Numbered from the stretch's first letter, positions 1 through 10,858 are shown. The stretch is 64,000 nt of DNA from Thalassococcus arenae (GCF_019104745.1 NZ_JAHRWL010000002.1:942076-1006075); one strand, 5' to 3'. Made by a program: numbers and translations. The notes: generated by a model from the sequence alone, not told the origin.

Positions 1-1099
1 TCAGAAAACCCTGCCCACTGGCATATTGCGGCAGGCTGAAGGATGACCCGGCATTCACCTCGACGATGACGGGGCCGTCATCGGTGATGCAGATGTCGGT
101 GCTTTGGTATTTCAGCGGGGTGTGCAACGACGCGACCTGCGCGTTGACCTCCAGCAGGCGGTCCCAGTGGGGCAGCGTCTCGCCCAGCAGCGCGGCATCG
201 ACCGACGGATGGGCTTCCAGTTCCTTCAGGCCCGGCCCGTCCGTGCCCACCAGGCGCAGGACCTTGCCGGTTTCGGGATCGATGTTGCACAGCAGGTTGC
301 CCGGGCGCCAGAAATTGTCGGCCAGGTTGCCGCCCGAAGGCAGCTTGAGCACGGCATGGCTGACCCAAAGCCCGTCCTCCTTGAGGAAGTTGACCATGCG
401 GATCGTCGCGGCGGCTTCGGTGAACTGGCGGATGAACCCGCAATTGCGCACCAGCCGCTGCAGCAGGAAGGCGTCCGAGCCGATGATGTGTTCGAGGAAC
501 TTGTGATAGGTCATGCCGCCCTGTTCGCGCAGATAGACCATGTCGTCATCGGCATTCTCGATGATGAAAACGCCGACGCTCATCAGGCCGCGATTGTGCT
601 TGCCGAACAGCGGAAATCCCGCGGTCTTGAGAAAGCCGCGCAGGTCGTCGGCGCTGCGCAGCACGGTGCCGTCGGCATAGCGTCGGGCGCCGGTATCCAC
701 GATGGCGACGGTGTCGGGCACCGGCAGGCCGTCGCGGGTCAGGTGCAGGTGGCTCAGCCACTTGTCCTCGGTCAGGGCGAACCACCACAGGTCGTTGGTC
801 TTGTGGATGACCTGGTTCTGCACGGCGGCGCCGACGAATTGCGCCCGCTCGTCGTCGGTGAAGCGGGCCTTGTCGTAAAGGCCGAACTTCACGTATTCGT
901 CGAACTGGATCTTGGCGCGGCCGCGCCGCGCCTTGGACATCTCGATGCCCAGGCCGATCGGGTTGCGCCCCGATTTCCGCGCCGCATAGACCAGAAGCTC
1001 GGCCTTGTTGGGCTGGCCCTTCTTTTCCCATTTCGCGTGATCGCGGGCAACGATGGTGCCTGCCTCCGCGCTGCCTGCGTTGACTGCTGCCTCTGCCAT
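1..1099 (-). CDS. Sugar-transfer-associated ATP-grasp protein (3' part cut by window edge)
   Basis: The ORF reads from an ATG at 1099, with GGAG seven bases upstream, through 366 codons and off the left edge without a stop. The translation resembles the ATPgrasp_ST family (Pfam PF14397), ATP-dependent ligase-like enzymes often found near polysaccharide or surface-sugar genes. Visible features are a Lys in an FGKHNRG segment (about residue 167), a likely ATP-phosphate contact, and a late EVNAG motif (about residue 350) typical of ATP-grasp Mg-binding Glu/Asn. No sugar-transferase gene lies in the visible flank, so the substrate is unknown. It is divergent from purB, with a 242-bp spacer in which I see no further gene. 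Confidence 0.8.
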   Translation of the reverse strand, partial: MAEAAVNAGSAEAGTIVARDHAKWEKKGQPNKAELLVYAARKSGRNPIGLGIEMSKARRGRAKIQFDEYVKFGLYDKARFTDDERAQFVGAAVQNQVIHKTNDLWWFALTEDKWLSHLHLTRDGLPVPDTVAIVDTGARRYADGTVLRSADDLRGFLKTAGFPLFGKHNRGLMSVGVFIIENADDDMVYLREQGGMTYHKFLEHIIGSDAFLLQRLVRNCGFIRQFTEAAATIRMVNFLKEDGLWVSHAVLKLPSGGNLADNFWRPGNLLCNIDPETGKVLRLVGTDGPGLKELEAHPSVDAALLGETLPHWDRLLEVNAQVASLHTPLKYQSTDICITDDGPVIVEVNAGSSFSLPQYASGQGFL

Positions 1100-1341
1100 T
1101 TTCGTCTCCGGCTTGCCTGTCTCGGTTGGCCGCAAGCCTGCGGGGCGAATGCGGCACGAATGCGGCATGGCCAAGGAAAGATGGGAACAATTCTCGTGGT
1201 ATGCTTCGATTGTTTCGCACGACACCGCCCCGCGGATGCCGATGCGCCGCCGTGTCACGGCGGTGGCGGCCTTGTGAGCCCGGACAAGCCGGTCTATGAC
1301 CGCCGCGACCAACCGCGTTTGCAAATACAGGTGTCACCCGC

Positions 1342-2649
1342 ATGATCCCCCGCTATTCCCGCCCCGACATGGTCGCCATCTGGTCGCCGGAAACGAAATT
1401 CCGCATCTGGTACGAGATCGAGGCGCATGCCTGCGACGCGCAGGCCCGGCTGGGGGTGATCCCGCAGGCCAATGCCGACGCGGTCTGGAAGGCCCGCGAT
1501 GTCGAATTCGATGTCGCCCGCATCGACGAGATCGAGGCGGTGACCAAGCACGATGTCATCGCCTTTCTGACCCATCTCGCCGAGATCATCGGCAATGACG
1601 AGGCGCGTTTCGTCCACCAGGGCATGACCAGTTCCGATGTGCTGGACACCACGCTGAACGTGCAGCTGGTGCGCGCCGCCGATCTGCTGCTGGCGGGCAT
1701 GGATCGGGTGCTGGCCGCGCTGAAGACCCGCGCCTACGAACACAAGGACACGGTCCGCATCGGCCGCAGCCACGGCATCCATGCCGAACCCACGACGATG
1801 GGGCTGACCTTTGCCCGCTTCTATGCCGAGATGGACCGCAACAAGAACCGGCTGGAAAAGGCCCGGTGGGAGGTGGCGACAGGCGCGATCTCCGGCGCCG
1901 TGGGCACCTTTGCCAATATCGACCCCGCGGTCGAAGAGCATGTCTGCGCCAAGATGGGCCTGCGCCCCGAGCCGATCAGCACCCAGGTCATCCCGCGCGA
2001 CCGCCACGCGATGTTCTTCGCCACGCTGGGCGTGATCGCCAGCAGCATCGAGAATATCGCCGTGGAAATCCGCCACATGCAGCGCACCGAAGTGCTGGAG
2101 GCCGAGGAGTTCTTCTCGGCCGGGCAGAAAGGGTCCAGCGCGATGCCGCACAAGCGCAACCCGGTGCTGACCGAGAACCTGACCGGACTGGCGCGGCTGG
2201 TGCGCATGACGGTCGTTCCGGCGATGGAGAACGTCGCGCTTTGGCACGAACGCGACATCTCGCACAGCTCGGTGGAACGCGGCATCGGGCCGGATGCGAC
2301 GGTGACGCTGGATTTCGCGCTGCACCGCCTGGCCGGCGTGATCGAGAAACTGGTGATCTATCCTGACAACATGCTGGCCAACATGAACAAGTTCCGCGGG
2401 CTGGTCATGTCACAGCGGGTTCTGCTGGCCCTGACCCAGGCCGGCGTCAGCCGCGAGGACGCCTACCGCCTGGTGCAGCGCAACGCGATGAAGGTCTGGG
2501 AAGAAGGCCGCGATTTCCGCGAGGAATTGCTGGCCGACAAGGACGTGCGCGCCGCGTTGAGCGAAGCCGAAATCAACGAAAAATTCGATCTCGGCTACCA
2601 CACCAAGCATGTCGACACGATCTTTGCCCGGGTGTTCGGCGCGCAATGA
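1342..2649 (+). CDS. purB: Adenylosuccinate lyase
   Basis: This 435-residue cytoplasmic enzyme splits SAICAR to AICAR plus fumarate, and adenylosuccinate to AMP plus fumarate, in purine synthesis. Full-length similarity is clear, with a TSSDVLDT segment near residue 96, the catalytic-His region SHGIHAEP near 141, and the fumarase-lyase signature GSSAMPHKRNP near 263 carrying the catalytic Ser loop. The length fits the short Bacillus/alphaproteobacterial type of about 430 residues. The ATG is preceded by AGGTG. The gene stands alone, ending 32 bp before the convergent cupin gene across a GC hairpin. Confidence 0.97.
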   Translation: MIPRYSRPDMVAIWSPETKFRIWYEIEAHACDAQARLGVIPQANADAVWKARDVEFDVARIDEIEAVTKHDVIAFLTHLAEIIGNDEARFVHQGMTSSDVLDTTLNVQLVRAADLLLAGMDRVLAALKTRAYEHKDTVRIGRSHGIHAEPTTMGLTFARFYAEMDRNKNRLEKARWEVATGAISGAVGTFANIDPAVEEHVCAKMGLRPEPISTQVIPRDRHAMFFATLGVIASSIENIAVEIRHMQRTEVLEAEEFFSAGQKGSSAMPHKRNPVLTENLTGLARLVRMTVVPAMENVALWHERDISHSSVERGIGPDATVTLDFALHRLAGVIEKLVIYPDNMLANMNKFRGLVMSQRVLLALTQAGVSREDAYRLVQRNAMKVWEEGRDFREELLADKDVRAALSEAEINEKFDLGYHTKHVDTIFARVFGAQ

Positions 2650-2655
2650 CCGGCG

Positions 2656-2677
2656 GTGCGCGGGATGCCCCGCGCAC
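2656..2677. terminator. Bidirectional hairpin between purB and the cupin gene
   Basis: Perfect 9-bp arms GTGCGCGGG / CCCGCGCAC enclose a 4-nt loop between two convergent genes. There is no U-tract on either strand, so it is a plausible but non-canonical terminator or transcript-end stabiliser. Confidence 0.5.
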
Positions 2678-2681
2678 ATCC

Positions 2682-3038
2682 TCACAGGCGGATGACGTAT
2701 TCCTTGGTCGTCGTCTCCACGACCTCCCAGGTGCCGACAAAGCCGGGCCGAAGGACAAAGCCATCGCCGGCCCGGACATGCAGCGCTTCACCGCCGTCTT
2801 CGGTGATGATGGAATACCCGTCGAGAATGCGGCAGTATTCCCATTCGTCGTACCGGATCGTCCACTTGCCCGGCGTGGACCGCCAGGTTCCGCAGTAAAG
2901 GCCGTCGCGTTCCTCGACGTTCCATGTCGTGAACACGGGCGTGCCGGCGATCAGCCTGTCGGCGGCCGGGCGATCGGTTTCGGGATCGACCGTTTCGGTC
3001 GTGATACGGAATAACATCTCTGTCACGGCTGTGCCCAT
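2682..3038 (-). CDS. Small cupin-domain protein (Cupin_3/DUF861-like)
   Basis: This 118-residue protein consists of a single beta-barrel cupin. The segment WRSTPGKWTIRYDEWEYCRILDGYSIITEDGG, followed by AGDGFVLRPGFVGTWEV, follows the cupin 1 and 2 motifs of the EutQ/ureidoglycine aminohydrolase-like Cupin_3 family. The usual histidine metal ligands are largely absent, as is common in this subfamily, so no reaction can be assigned. The start at 3038 is chosen by homology length; an internal Met at 3017 is possible and neither has a strong ribosome site. It is convergent with purB and divergent from a small secreted-protein gene. Confidence 0.8.
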   Translation of the reverse strand: MGTAVTEMLFRITTETVDPETDRPAADRLIAGTPVFTTWNVEERDGLYCGTWRSTPGKWTIRYDEWEYCRILDGYSIITEDGGEALHVRAGDGFVLRPGFVGTWEVVETTTKEYVIRL

Positions 3039-3112
3039 CGTTGACTCGCGTCTGAAACGCTGTTGGCCGGCCGACCGCAATTCCGAATCCGCACCGGGGC
3101 GTTCAATCGCTT

Positions 3113-3140
3113 TTGACCTAGCGTCAAAGCGTGCTACCCT
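3113..3140 (+). promoter_or_regulatory. Predicted sigma-70-type promoter
   Basis: TTGACC at 3113-3118 and TACCCT at 3135-3140 are separated by 16 nt, just upstream of the small secreted-protein gene. The -35 lies in an imperfect inverted repeat (CGCTTTTGAC ... GTCAAAGCG). Confidence 0.5.
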
Positions 3141-3166
3141 TCGCCTGTCCAAAAAGGGAGATGTTC

Positions 3167-3328
3167 ATGAAGATCAAGACCCTTCTCGCAGCGGCCGTTC
3201 TGTCGCTTTCTCCGGCCGTGGCGCTGGCCTATTGTTCGGGCAGCGAACACGCCACCCAGACGATGACATGCGCCGACGGCATGGTCTACGATTCGGAAAC
3301 TAACAGCTGCAAGGTGCTTTCGGGCTGA
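3167..3328 (+). CDS. Small secreted Cys-rich protein, unknown function
   Basis: This is a 53-residue ORF. AAGGGAG lies six bases before the ATG at 3167, so this start is preferred over ATG 3161 and GTG 3131. Residues 1-21 form a clean Sec signal peptide ending in AxA (PAVALA). The mature part of about 32 residues has three Cys and the segment CADGMVYDSETNSC. From memory, similar short proteins occur beside purB in other Rhodobacteraceae. No function is known. The next gene encodes the same C-x-DG-x3-D-x2-T-x2-C pattern. The gene has its own promoter and a strong terminator. Confidence 0.75.
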   Translation: MKIKTLLAAAVLSLSPAVALAYCSGSEHATQTMTCADGMVYDSETNSCKVLSG

Positions 3329-3349
3329 TACCCCCGCACCTGCTACGCG

Positions 3350-3380
3350 AAAGGCGGCCGGGTGGCCGCCTTTTTCTTTT
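3350..3380 (+). terminator. Rho-independent terminator
   Basis: The stem AAAGGCGGCC / GGCCGCCTTT has a 4-nt loop and is followed by a T-rich run (TTTTTCTTTT). It closes the small secreted-protein gene. Confidence 0.9.
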
Positions 3381-3419
3381 GCGCTACCTGTCGCCCGACC
3401 CTGCATGACGGAGAGCCCG

Positions 3420-3950
3420 ATGTTTCGCCCGATCACGACCTTGACTGCCCTTTTCCTGTGTCTGCCGGCCGCAGCCTTTGCCGCGGGCGGCGACATCTCG
3501 ACCCCGCCCAGGGCCCCCGAATGCAAGGACGGCCAGGTGATGGATGCCGCGACACGGACCTGCGTGGACGCCGTCGACAGCCGGCTGGACGACGGCGAAC
3601 GGCTGGATGCCGTCCGCCAATACGCCTATGCCGGCGATCTGGGCGCGGCGCGCGCCGTGCTCGACGCGATGAACGACCAAGGCGCCGACGGCGTGCTGAC
3701 CTACCGCGGCTTCACCGCGCGCAAGGGCGGCGATATCGGCGCCGCGATGGGCTGGTACGCCGCCGCACTCGTCGCCAATCCCGACAACATCCTTGCGCGG
3801 TCCTACAAGGGTCAGGGCCATGTCGAAGCGGGCGAGATCGTGCAGGCACGATCCGAACTGATGGAAATCCGGATGCGCGGCGGTCAGGGAACATGGGCCG
3901 AGCAGTCGTTGCGAATGGCCATCGAAACCGGCCGAGGCAACAGCTATTAG
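3420..3950 (+). CDS. Secreted TPR-like protein with N-terminal Cys-loop motif
   Basis: This 176-residue protein starts at ATG 3420, chosen because GGAG lies six bases upstream and residues 1-22 then form a signal peptide (FLCLPAAAFAA). After the signal comes CKDGQVMDAATRTCVD, the same pattern as in the preceding small protein, then an alpha-helical stretch that reads like two or three tetratricopeptide units (AVRQYAYAGDLGAARAVLDAM; GDIGAAMGWYAAALVANPDN; GHVEAGEIVQARSELMEI). It is predicted periplasmic and a binding partner is likely but unknown. It sits 69 bp before fliG in the same direction. Confidence 0.75.
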   Translation: MFRPITTLTALFLCLPAAAFAAGGDISTPPRAPECKDGQVMDAATRTCVDAVDSRLDDGERLDAVRQYAYAGDLGAARAVLDAMNDQGADGVLTYRGFTARKGGDIGAAMGWYAAALVANPDNILARSYKGQGHVEAGEIVQARSELMEIRMRGGQGTWAEQSLRMAIETGRGNSY

Positions 3951-4018
3951 GCTCGCGCCTTAACCGCCCCGAAACCTCGGCACGCTACCGGTTGAGCAAA
4001 GCTTGACGGAGCGTTCGG

Positions 4019-5077
4019 ATGTCTCAGACCAATGCGCTCGCCGCCCTGCCCGGCCCGGCCCGCGCCGCCGCACCGCGCGGGCTCGGCCGCAAGGCCAAGG
4101 CGGCGATCATCGTGCAATTCCTGCTGACCGAGGGGGCGGATATCCCGCTGTCGGTCTTGCCCGATGACCTGCAGGCCGAACTGACGGCCCTGCTGGGGGC
4201 GATGCGCTATATCGACCGCGACACGCTGAACAGCGTGGTCGGCGAATTCGCCGACGAACTGGAACGGCTCGGGCTCAGCTTTCCCGGCGACATGGCGGGC
4301 GCCCTGAACGCGCTGGACGGCAAGATCAGCAGCCGCACCGCGATGCGCCTGCGCAAGGAGGCCGGCGTGCGCCAGACCGGCGATCCCTGGCAACGCATCA
4401 ACCAGCTGGATCCCGAAAGACTGGAACGGCTGGTGCAGTCGGAAAGCATCGAGGTCGCCGCGGTCATGCTGTCCAAGATCGACGTCGCCAAGGCCGCCCA
4501 GGTCTTGTCGCGGCTGCCGGGGGAAAAGGCGCGCCGGATCGGATACGCGATCTCGATGACGACCGGCGTCACGCCGGAAGCCGTGGACCGGATCGGCTTG
4601 TCGATCGCCGCGCAGCTGGACGCCGAACCGCCCCAGGCCTTCAAGGCGCGCCCCGACGAACGGCTGGGGGCGATCCTGAACTACGCCAGCACCGCCGACC
4701 GCGAAACCCTTCTGTCGCAGCTGGAAGAGGACGATGCCGGTTTCGCCGAAGCCGTGCGCAAGGCGATCTTTACCTTCGCCAACATCCCCGACCGGCTCAG
4801 GGCGATCGACGTGCCCAAGATCACCCGCGACGTCCCGCAAGAGGTGCTGGCGACCGCCCTGGCCGGTGCCACGTCCGAGGCCGACGCGCGCACCGCCGAC
4901 TTTCTGCTGTCGAACATGTCCAAGCGCCTGTCGGGCGCCCTGAGGGAAGAGGCCGAGGCCCTGGGCGAGGTCAAGACGAAAGCGGCGGAAAAGGCCATGG
5001 GCCAGGTGGTGGCGGCGATCCGCGATCTGGTGACCGCGGGCGAGATCGAGTTCGCCGAACCCGACGAAGACGGCTGA
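4019..5077 (+). CDS. fliG: FliG-like flagellar motor switch protein, divergent
   Basis: This 352-residue protein resembles FliG over its full length. FliG forms the cytoplasmic C-ring torque and switch layer and contacts MotA, FliF and FliM. The middle-domain stretch LSKIDVAKAAQVLSRLP and the C-terminal FLLSNMSKRLSGALREE match well. The usual EHPQ motif is replaced by ESIE (residues about 141-144), and the DDR-type torque-helix segment is altered (PDRLRAIDVPK). GGAG lies seven bases before the ATG. No other flagellar gene lies in the window, so it may be a dispersed fliG, as in some Roseobacter genomes, or a specialised paralogue. Confidence 0.8.
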   Translation: MSQTNALAALPGPARAAAPRGLGRKAKAAIIVQFLLTEGADIPLSVLPDDLQAELTALLGAMRYIDRDTLNSVVGEFADELERLGLSFPGDMAGALNALDGKISSRTAMRLRKEAGVRQTGDPWQRINQLDPERLERLVQSESIEVAAVMLSKIDVAKAAQVLSRLPGEKARRIGYAISMTTGVTPEAVDRIGLSIAAQLDAEPPQAFKARPDERLGAILNYASTADRETLLSQLEEDDAGFAEAVRKAIFTFANIPDRLRAIDVPKITRDVPQEVLATALAGATSEADARTADFLLSNMSKRLSGALREEAEALGEVKTKAAEKAMGQVVAAIRDLVTAGEIEFAEPDEDG

Positions 5078-5142
5078 CGCTCGCGCCTTGCGGGCATCCG
5101 GGCCGCGCCCTATGACAGGGAAAACCGTCGCGGGGGCATCCC

Positions 5143-6081
5143 TTGGCCAAGACGAAACAGCCCGAACGGGCGCATGGCGGCTGGCAGGACCGGTTGGCCG
5201 ACTGGGCGATCCGCGCCCTGATCTGGCTTGCCCTGCGCCTGCCCGCCCGCACGCGGCTGCGGTTGGTCAGCTGGATCGTGCGACGCCTGGTTTCGCCGCT
5301 GATCGGCTGGCACAAGCGGGCGCTTGCCAATCTCGATCACGTCTGGCCCGATCTCGATCCGGCGGAACGGCAGCGCATCGCCGATGGCGCGGTCGACAAC
5401 CTGGCCCGCGCCTTTATCGAGAATTACGACGTGCCGGAATTCCTGCACCGCGCGCGCGGCATGACGCTGTCGGGCGAAGGCCTTGCCGCGCTGGAACAGG
5501 CGCGCGCCCAGGGCAGACCGGTGTTGTTCGTGACCGGCCACTACGGCACACCCGAAGGCGCGCGCTGCGCGCTGGTATCGCGCGGCGAGACGATCGGCGG
5601 CCTGATCCGCCCGATGTCCAACCCGTTCTTCCACGATCACTATGTGCAGAACATGCATGATCTGTCGCCGCCGGTCTTCGAACAGGGCCGCCGCGGCACG
5701 ATGCAGCTGATCAAGCACCTGCAGTCGGGCGGCAAGGCGGTGCTGTTGTTCGACCTTTACGACAGCGCGGGCACGCCGATCGATTTCCTCGGCAAACCGG
5801 CGCCGACGCTCACCTCGGCGGCCGATATCGCGCTGCGCACCGATGCGGTGATGATCCCGTTCTTCGGCATCCGGCACGCCGACCGCTTCGGTTTCGATGC
5901 GGTGTTCGAGGCGCCGATACCGCATGGCGACCCGCTTGCCATGATGACCGAGGCGACCCGCCGGCTCGAGGCCCGGATCAAGGCCGATCCGACGCAATGG
6001 ATGTGGGTGCATCGCCGCTGGAAACCCAAGCGACAGGCCAAACGTCAGCGCAAGCGCGCCGCGGCGATGATGGGGCCGTAA
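5143..6081 (+). CDS. LpxL/HtrB-family lysophospholipid (lipid A) acyltransferase
   Basis: This 312-residue member of the lipid A acyltransferase family (PF03279) transfers acyl chains to lipid A precursors or other lipids at the inner membrane. An amphipathic/hydrophobic N-terminal segment (ALIWLALRLPAR) precedes the catalytic H-x4-E motif in GHYGTPEG (about residue 134). A conserved acceptor region (LLFDLYDSAGTPIDFLG) and a basic C-terminal tail follow. The best start is TTG 5143, behind a GGGGG site. Its last 37 bp overlap the 3' end of the convergent DUF1223 gene. Confidence 0.85.
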   Translation: MAKTKQPERAHGGWQDRLADWAIRALIWLALRLPARTRLRLVSWIVRRLVSPLIGWHKRALANLDHVWPDLDPAERQRIADGAVDNLARAFIENYDVPEFLHRARGMTLSGEGLAALEQARAQGRPVLFVTGHYGTPEGARCALVSRGETIGGLIRPMSNPFFHDHYVQNMHDLSPPVFEQGRRGTMQLIKHLQSGGKAVLLFDLYDSAGTPIDFLGKPAPTLTSAADIALRTDAVMIPFFGIRHADRFGFDAVFEAPIPHGDPLAMMTEATRRLEARIKADPTQWMWVHRRWKPKRQAKRQRKRAAAMMGP

Positions 6082-6752
6082 CGCGGCGTCTGCACCAGCA
6101 CGACGACCGGGTCGCTGCCGTTGATCTGCACGGTCGTCTCGAAATCCAACGCGCCATCCCAGCGGCCCACGACGGACCAGTCCTTGACGATATGCGAATA
6201 GGCCAGCGTCTGGCCGGCGTTTTCGCCGCGGCGGATCTTGACGCTTTCGCTGGGCTTGTAGCGCACAAGATGAATGTCGCAGGGCGCGATCTGGCCATTG
6301 GCCTTGGCGCGGATCACCAGGCTGTTGCCGCGCCGTTCCAGCGTGACCGCGGCCTTCTTCGGCGATTCGCGGTGTTTCTGGATCAGGTCGGCCACCTTCA
6401 TCGGGTGCGATCCAACCACGTCTTCCTGCCCGTTGATCACCATTTGCGGCGTGTAGATCGACCGCCGCCCGCCGGTCTGAGCATAGCCTTTCTGGCGCTT
6501 GGTGAACCCGGGTTGGGCAAAGCTGTCCTTCCAGCCGATATAGTCCCAGTAATCCACGTGCAGGGCCAGCGGAATGACATCGTCGCGGTCGGCCAGCGAC
6601 CCAAGGATTTCGTCGGCGGGCGGACAGGACGAACACCCCTGCGAGGTAAACAGTTCGACGACCACCGGATTCGCCTGGGCCTTCGCCGCAACCGGCGCGA
6701 GGCCCGCCGCCGCGACGCAAAACGCGAATATCCACTGTCCGATCTGACGCAT
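6045..6752 (-). CDS. DUF1223 thioredoxin-fold secreted protein
   Basis: This 235-residue protein starts at 6752, giving a signal peptide of about 25 residues (VAAAGLAPVAAKA). The DUF1223 domain follows, opening VVELFTSQGCSSCPPADEIL with a CxxC pair (CSSC) and HVDYWDYIGWKDSF, both hallmarks of the family. It is predicted periplasmic with a thioredoxin-like redox fold, and its substrate is unknown. The longer upstream reading frame lacks a signal and runs into the acnA regulatory region, so it was not used. It overlaps the acyltransferase gene tail to tail by 37 bp. Confidence 0.88.
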   Translation of the reverse strand: MRQIGQWIFAFCVAAAGLAPVAAKAQANPVVVELFTSQGCSSCPPADEILGSLADRDDVIPLALHVDYWDYIGWKDSFAQPGFTKRQKGYAQTGGRRSIYTPQMVINGQEDVVGSHPMKVADLIQKHRESPKKAAVTLERRGNSLVIRAKANGQIAPCDIHLVRYKPSESVKIRRGENAGQTLAYSHIVKDWSVVGRWDGALDFETTVQINGSDPVVVLVQTPRYGPIIAAARLR

Positions 6753-6848
6753 GTTCCAAGCTCTTCGGTTGCCGAAGCTTACACCTAAAAGAGCCGGCAG
6801 GAATTCGCCAATCAAGGTTTTGCGAGAGTGTGTGACAGACGGGCTGAC

Positions 6849-6877
6849 GATTTTGGTATTCCGTGGTATACAAAATC
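6849..6877. promoter_or_regulatory. Candidate operator upstream of acnA
   Basis: A perfect 7-bp inverted repeat, GATTTTG / CAAAATC, has a 15-nt spacer holding two GGTAT half-motifs. It lies between acnA and the divergent DUF1223 gene, about 90 bp before the acnA ATG. The GGTAT/TATACC flavour recalls FCD-type GntR operators. The regulator is not in the window. Confidence 0.45.
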
Positions 6878-6963
6878 GCCGCACCCCCCTTGATCGAACT
6901 CCGCCCTTGCGGCAGAACGCGCGGTAAAGAGCCCCTATTTCACCCCTCGAAAGGAGACGCTTC

Positions 6964-9711
<2,748 letters not shown>

Positions 9712-9733
9712 TACGCCGCCTGACGCGGTGAAC

Positions 9734-9776
9734 CCGGCCCCGCGCGGTGGATCCCGCGCGGGGCCGGAGCCGTTTT
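9734..9776 (+). terminator. acnA: acnA terminator
   Basis: A very stable perfect 14-bp stem (CCGGCCCCGCGCGG / CCGCGCGGGGCCGG) with a 6-nt loop is followed five bases later by TTTT. Confidence 0.8.
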
Positions 9777-9921
9777 CAGGACATGGCTTGCCGATTTTCC
9801 GGGCATCTCTCCGGATCGCTGCGCGATTTCCAGCCTATGACGACCCCGTGAGGTTCAATTCAGGCCTTTCCCCCTTATCTCCGACCCATCCGGCGCCAAG
9901 ATCGGATGCAAAGGAGAGCAG

Positions 9922-10083
9922 ATGAAAACCATTACCTTGATCCAGGCCGCCGCGCTGCTGATGCTTGCCGTCTTCGGCGCCGTGGCGGCGACCGAAAGCC
10001 CGCCCGCCTGCCCCTCGCTCGTCGCCGCGGCGCATTGCAGCCTTCCGCTCGACCAGGCGGCACCTGTCCCTTCTTCTCTTTGA
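9922..10083 (+). CDS. Hypothetical 53-residue secreted/membrane peptide
   Basis: A short ORF starts at ATG 9922, with AAAGGAG five to six bases upstream. The first 23 residues are a good signal or membrane segment (LIQAAALLMLAVFGAVAA), and the rest holds two Cys (PPACPS; AAHCS). Its last codons and its stop lie inside an antisense copy of the intergenic repeat described at 10063, so the C-terminus is probably not conserved. I know of no family. The ribosome site and signal peptide argue for translation; the small size keeps confidence moderate. Confidence 0.45.
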   Translation: MKTITLIQAAALLMLAVFGAVAATESPPACPSLVAAAHCSLPLDQAAPVPSSL

Positions 10084-10120
10084 AAAATACGCCCTGCCGA
10101 GGCGCGGGGCAAAGCCCCGC
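10063..10120 (-). repeat. 3'-end intergenic repeat, copy 1 (with GC hairpin)
   Basis: Read on the minus strand, a GCGGGGC-TTT-GCCCCGC hairpin (10104-10120) is followed by GGCGTATTTTTCAAAGAGAA and GAAGGG. This is the same element as at 13005, with a related copy at 28640. It lies directly 3' of ccmG and in the same direction. Hairpin plus T-rich run suggests a terminator-like role. Confidence 0.75.
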
Positions 10121-10152
10121 ATCCGAGACGACCTGCGCGCGCGCCAGCGCGC

Positions 10153-10707
10153 TCATTGGGATGCGGCCAGGGCCTTTTCCAGTTCGGGCACGAAACGCTG
10201 CTGGTAATCCGACCCCACCAGCGGCCCGACGAAGCGGAACAGCACCGTGCCGTCGCCCGCGACGATAAAGGTCTCGGGCGGCGCAGTGACACCCCAATCG
10301 ATGGCCGTGCGCCCCGCCGGGTCGAAGGGCACGCCGATGAAAGGATTGCCATCCTCGGTCAGATACCGCGTCGCCGTGCTTTCCTGGTCCTTGAAGTTCA
10401 CGCCCACGATCCGGATTCCCGCGTCCTGCATCTCCAGCAGCTTGGGATGCTCGGCGCGGCAGGGCGGGCACCAGCTGGCCCAGAAATTCACCAATGTCAC
10501 CTCGCCGGTGCGCAACACGTCGTCGCCGGCGCCGGGAAACGCCGCCATCGCGCCGGACGGCAAGGCGGGCGCCTGCTGGCCGATGCGGGTCGAGGGCAAT
10601 TCGCGCGGGTTCTCGCGATACATCCCGAAAAGCGCCATGATGGCGAAGGCCGCGAAGATCAGCGGCGGCAGCATCATCATGAGCGAAACACGTTTGGGTT
10701 CAGCCAT
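10153..10707 (-). CDS. ccmG: Cytochrome c biogenesis thioredoxin CcmG/DsbE
   Basis: This 184-residue protein has an N-terminal membrane anchor (residues about 12-29, PPLIFAAFAIMALFGM) and a periplasmic thioredoxin fold whose active site is WCPPC at 79-83. It keeps apocytochrome c thiols reduced for haem ligation by the Ccm system. The cis-Pro region TAPPETFIV and the GVNFKD segment fit the family. It is the last gene of the ccmABCDG run, overlapping ccmD by 8 bp, and an intergenic repeat follows its stop. Confidence 0.95.
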   Translation of the reverse strand: MAEPKRVSLMMMLPPLIFAAFAIMALFGMYRENPRELPSTRIGQQAPALPSGAMAAFPGAGDDVLRTGEVTLVNFWASWCPPCRAEHPKLLEMQDAGIRIVGVNFKDQESTATRYLTEDGNPFIGVPFDPAGRTAIDWGVTAPPETFIVAGDGTVLFRFVGPLVGSDYQQRFVPELEKALAASQ

Positions 10708-10858
10708 GACGCTTCTGCCGCTCCTCTATTGCGGCCAGTTCGCGCTTGATGCGGCGCGCGCGCATCACGCTCACGACAACCAGCGCCACGATCAGTACGA
10801 TCGACACCGCGTAGGATGACAGGACCGCGCTGGCGTATTTGCCCAGGTCGGGGATCAT
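10700..10858 (-). CDS. ccmD: Haem exporter small subunit CcmD
   Basis: This 52-residue protein has one membrane helix (SYAVSIVLIVALVVVSVM) followed by a basic tail, RARRIKRELAAIEERQ, the standard CcmD pattern. CcmD helps release holo-CcmE from CcmABC. The ATG overlaps the ccmC stop (ATGA), indicating translational coupling, and its 3' end overlaps ccmG. Confidence 0.9.
   Translation of the reverse strand: MIPDLGKYASAVLSSYAVSIVLIVALVVVSVMRARRIKRELAAIEERQKRHG

Noticed and set aside
1100-1341. Short plus-strand frame (1053-1277) upstream of purB
   Set aside because: It overlaps the 5' end of the ATP-grasp gene, lacks a ribosome site and has no recognisable sequence.
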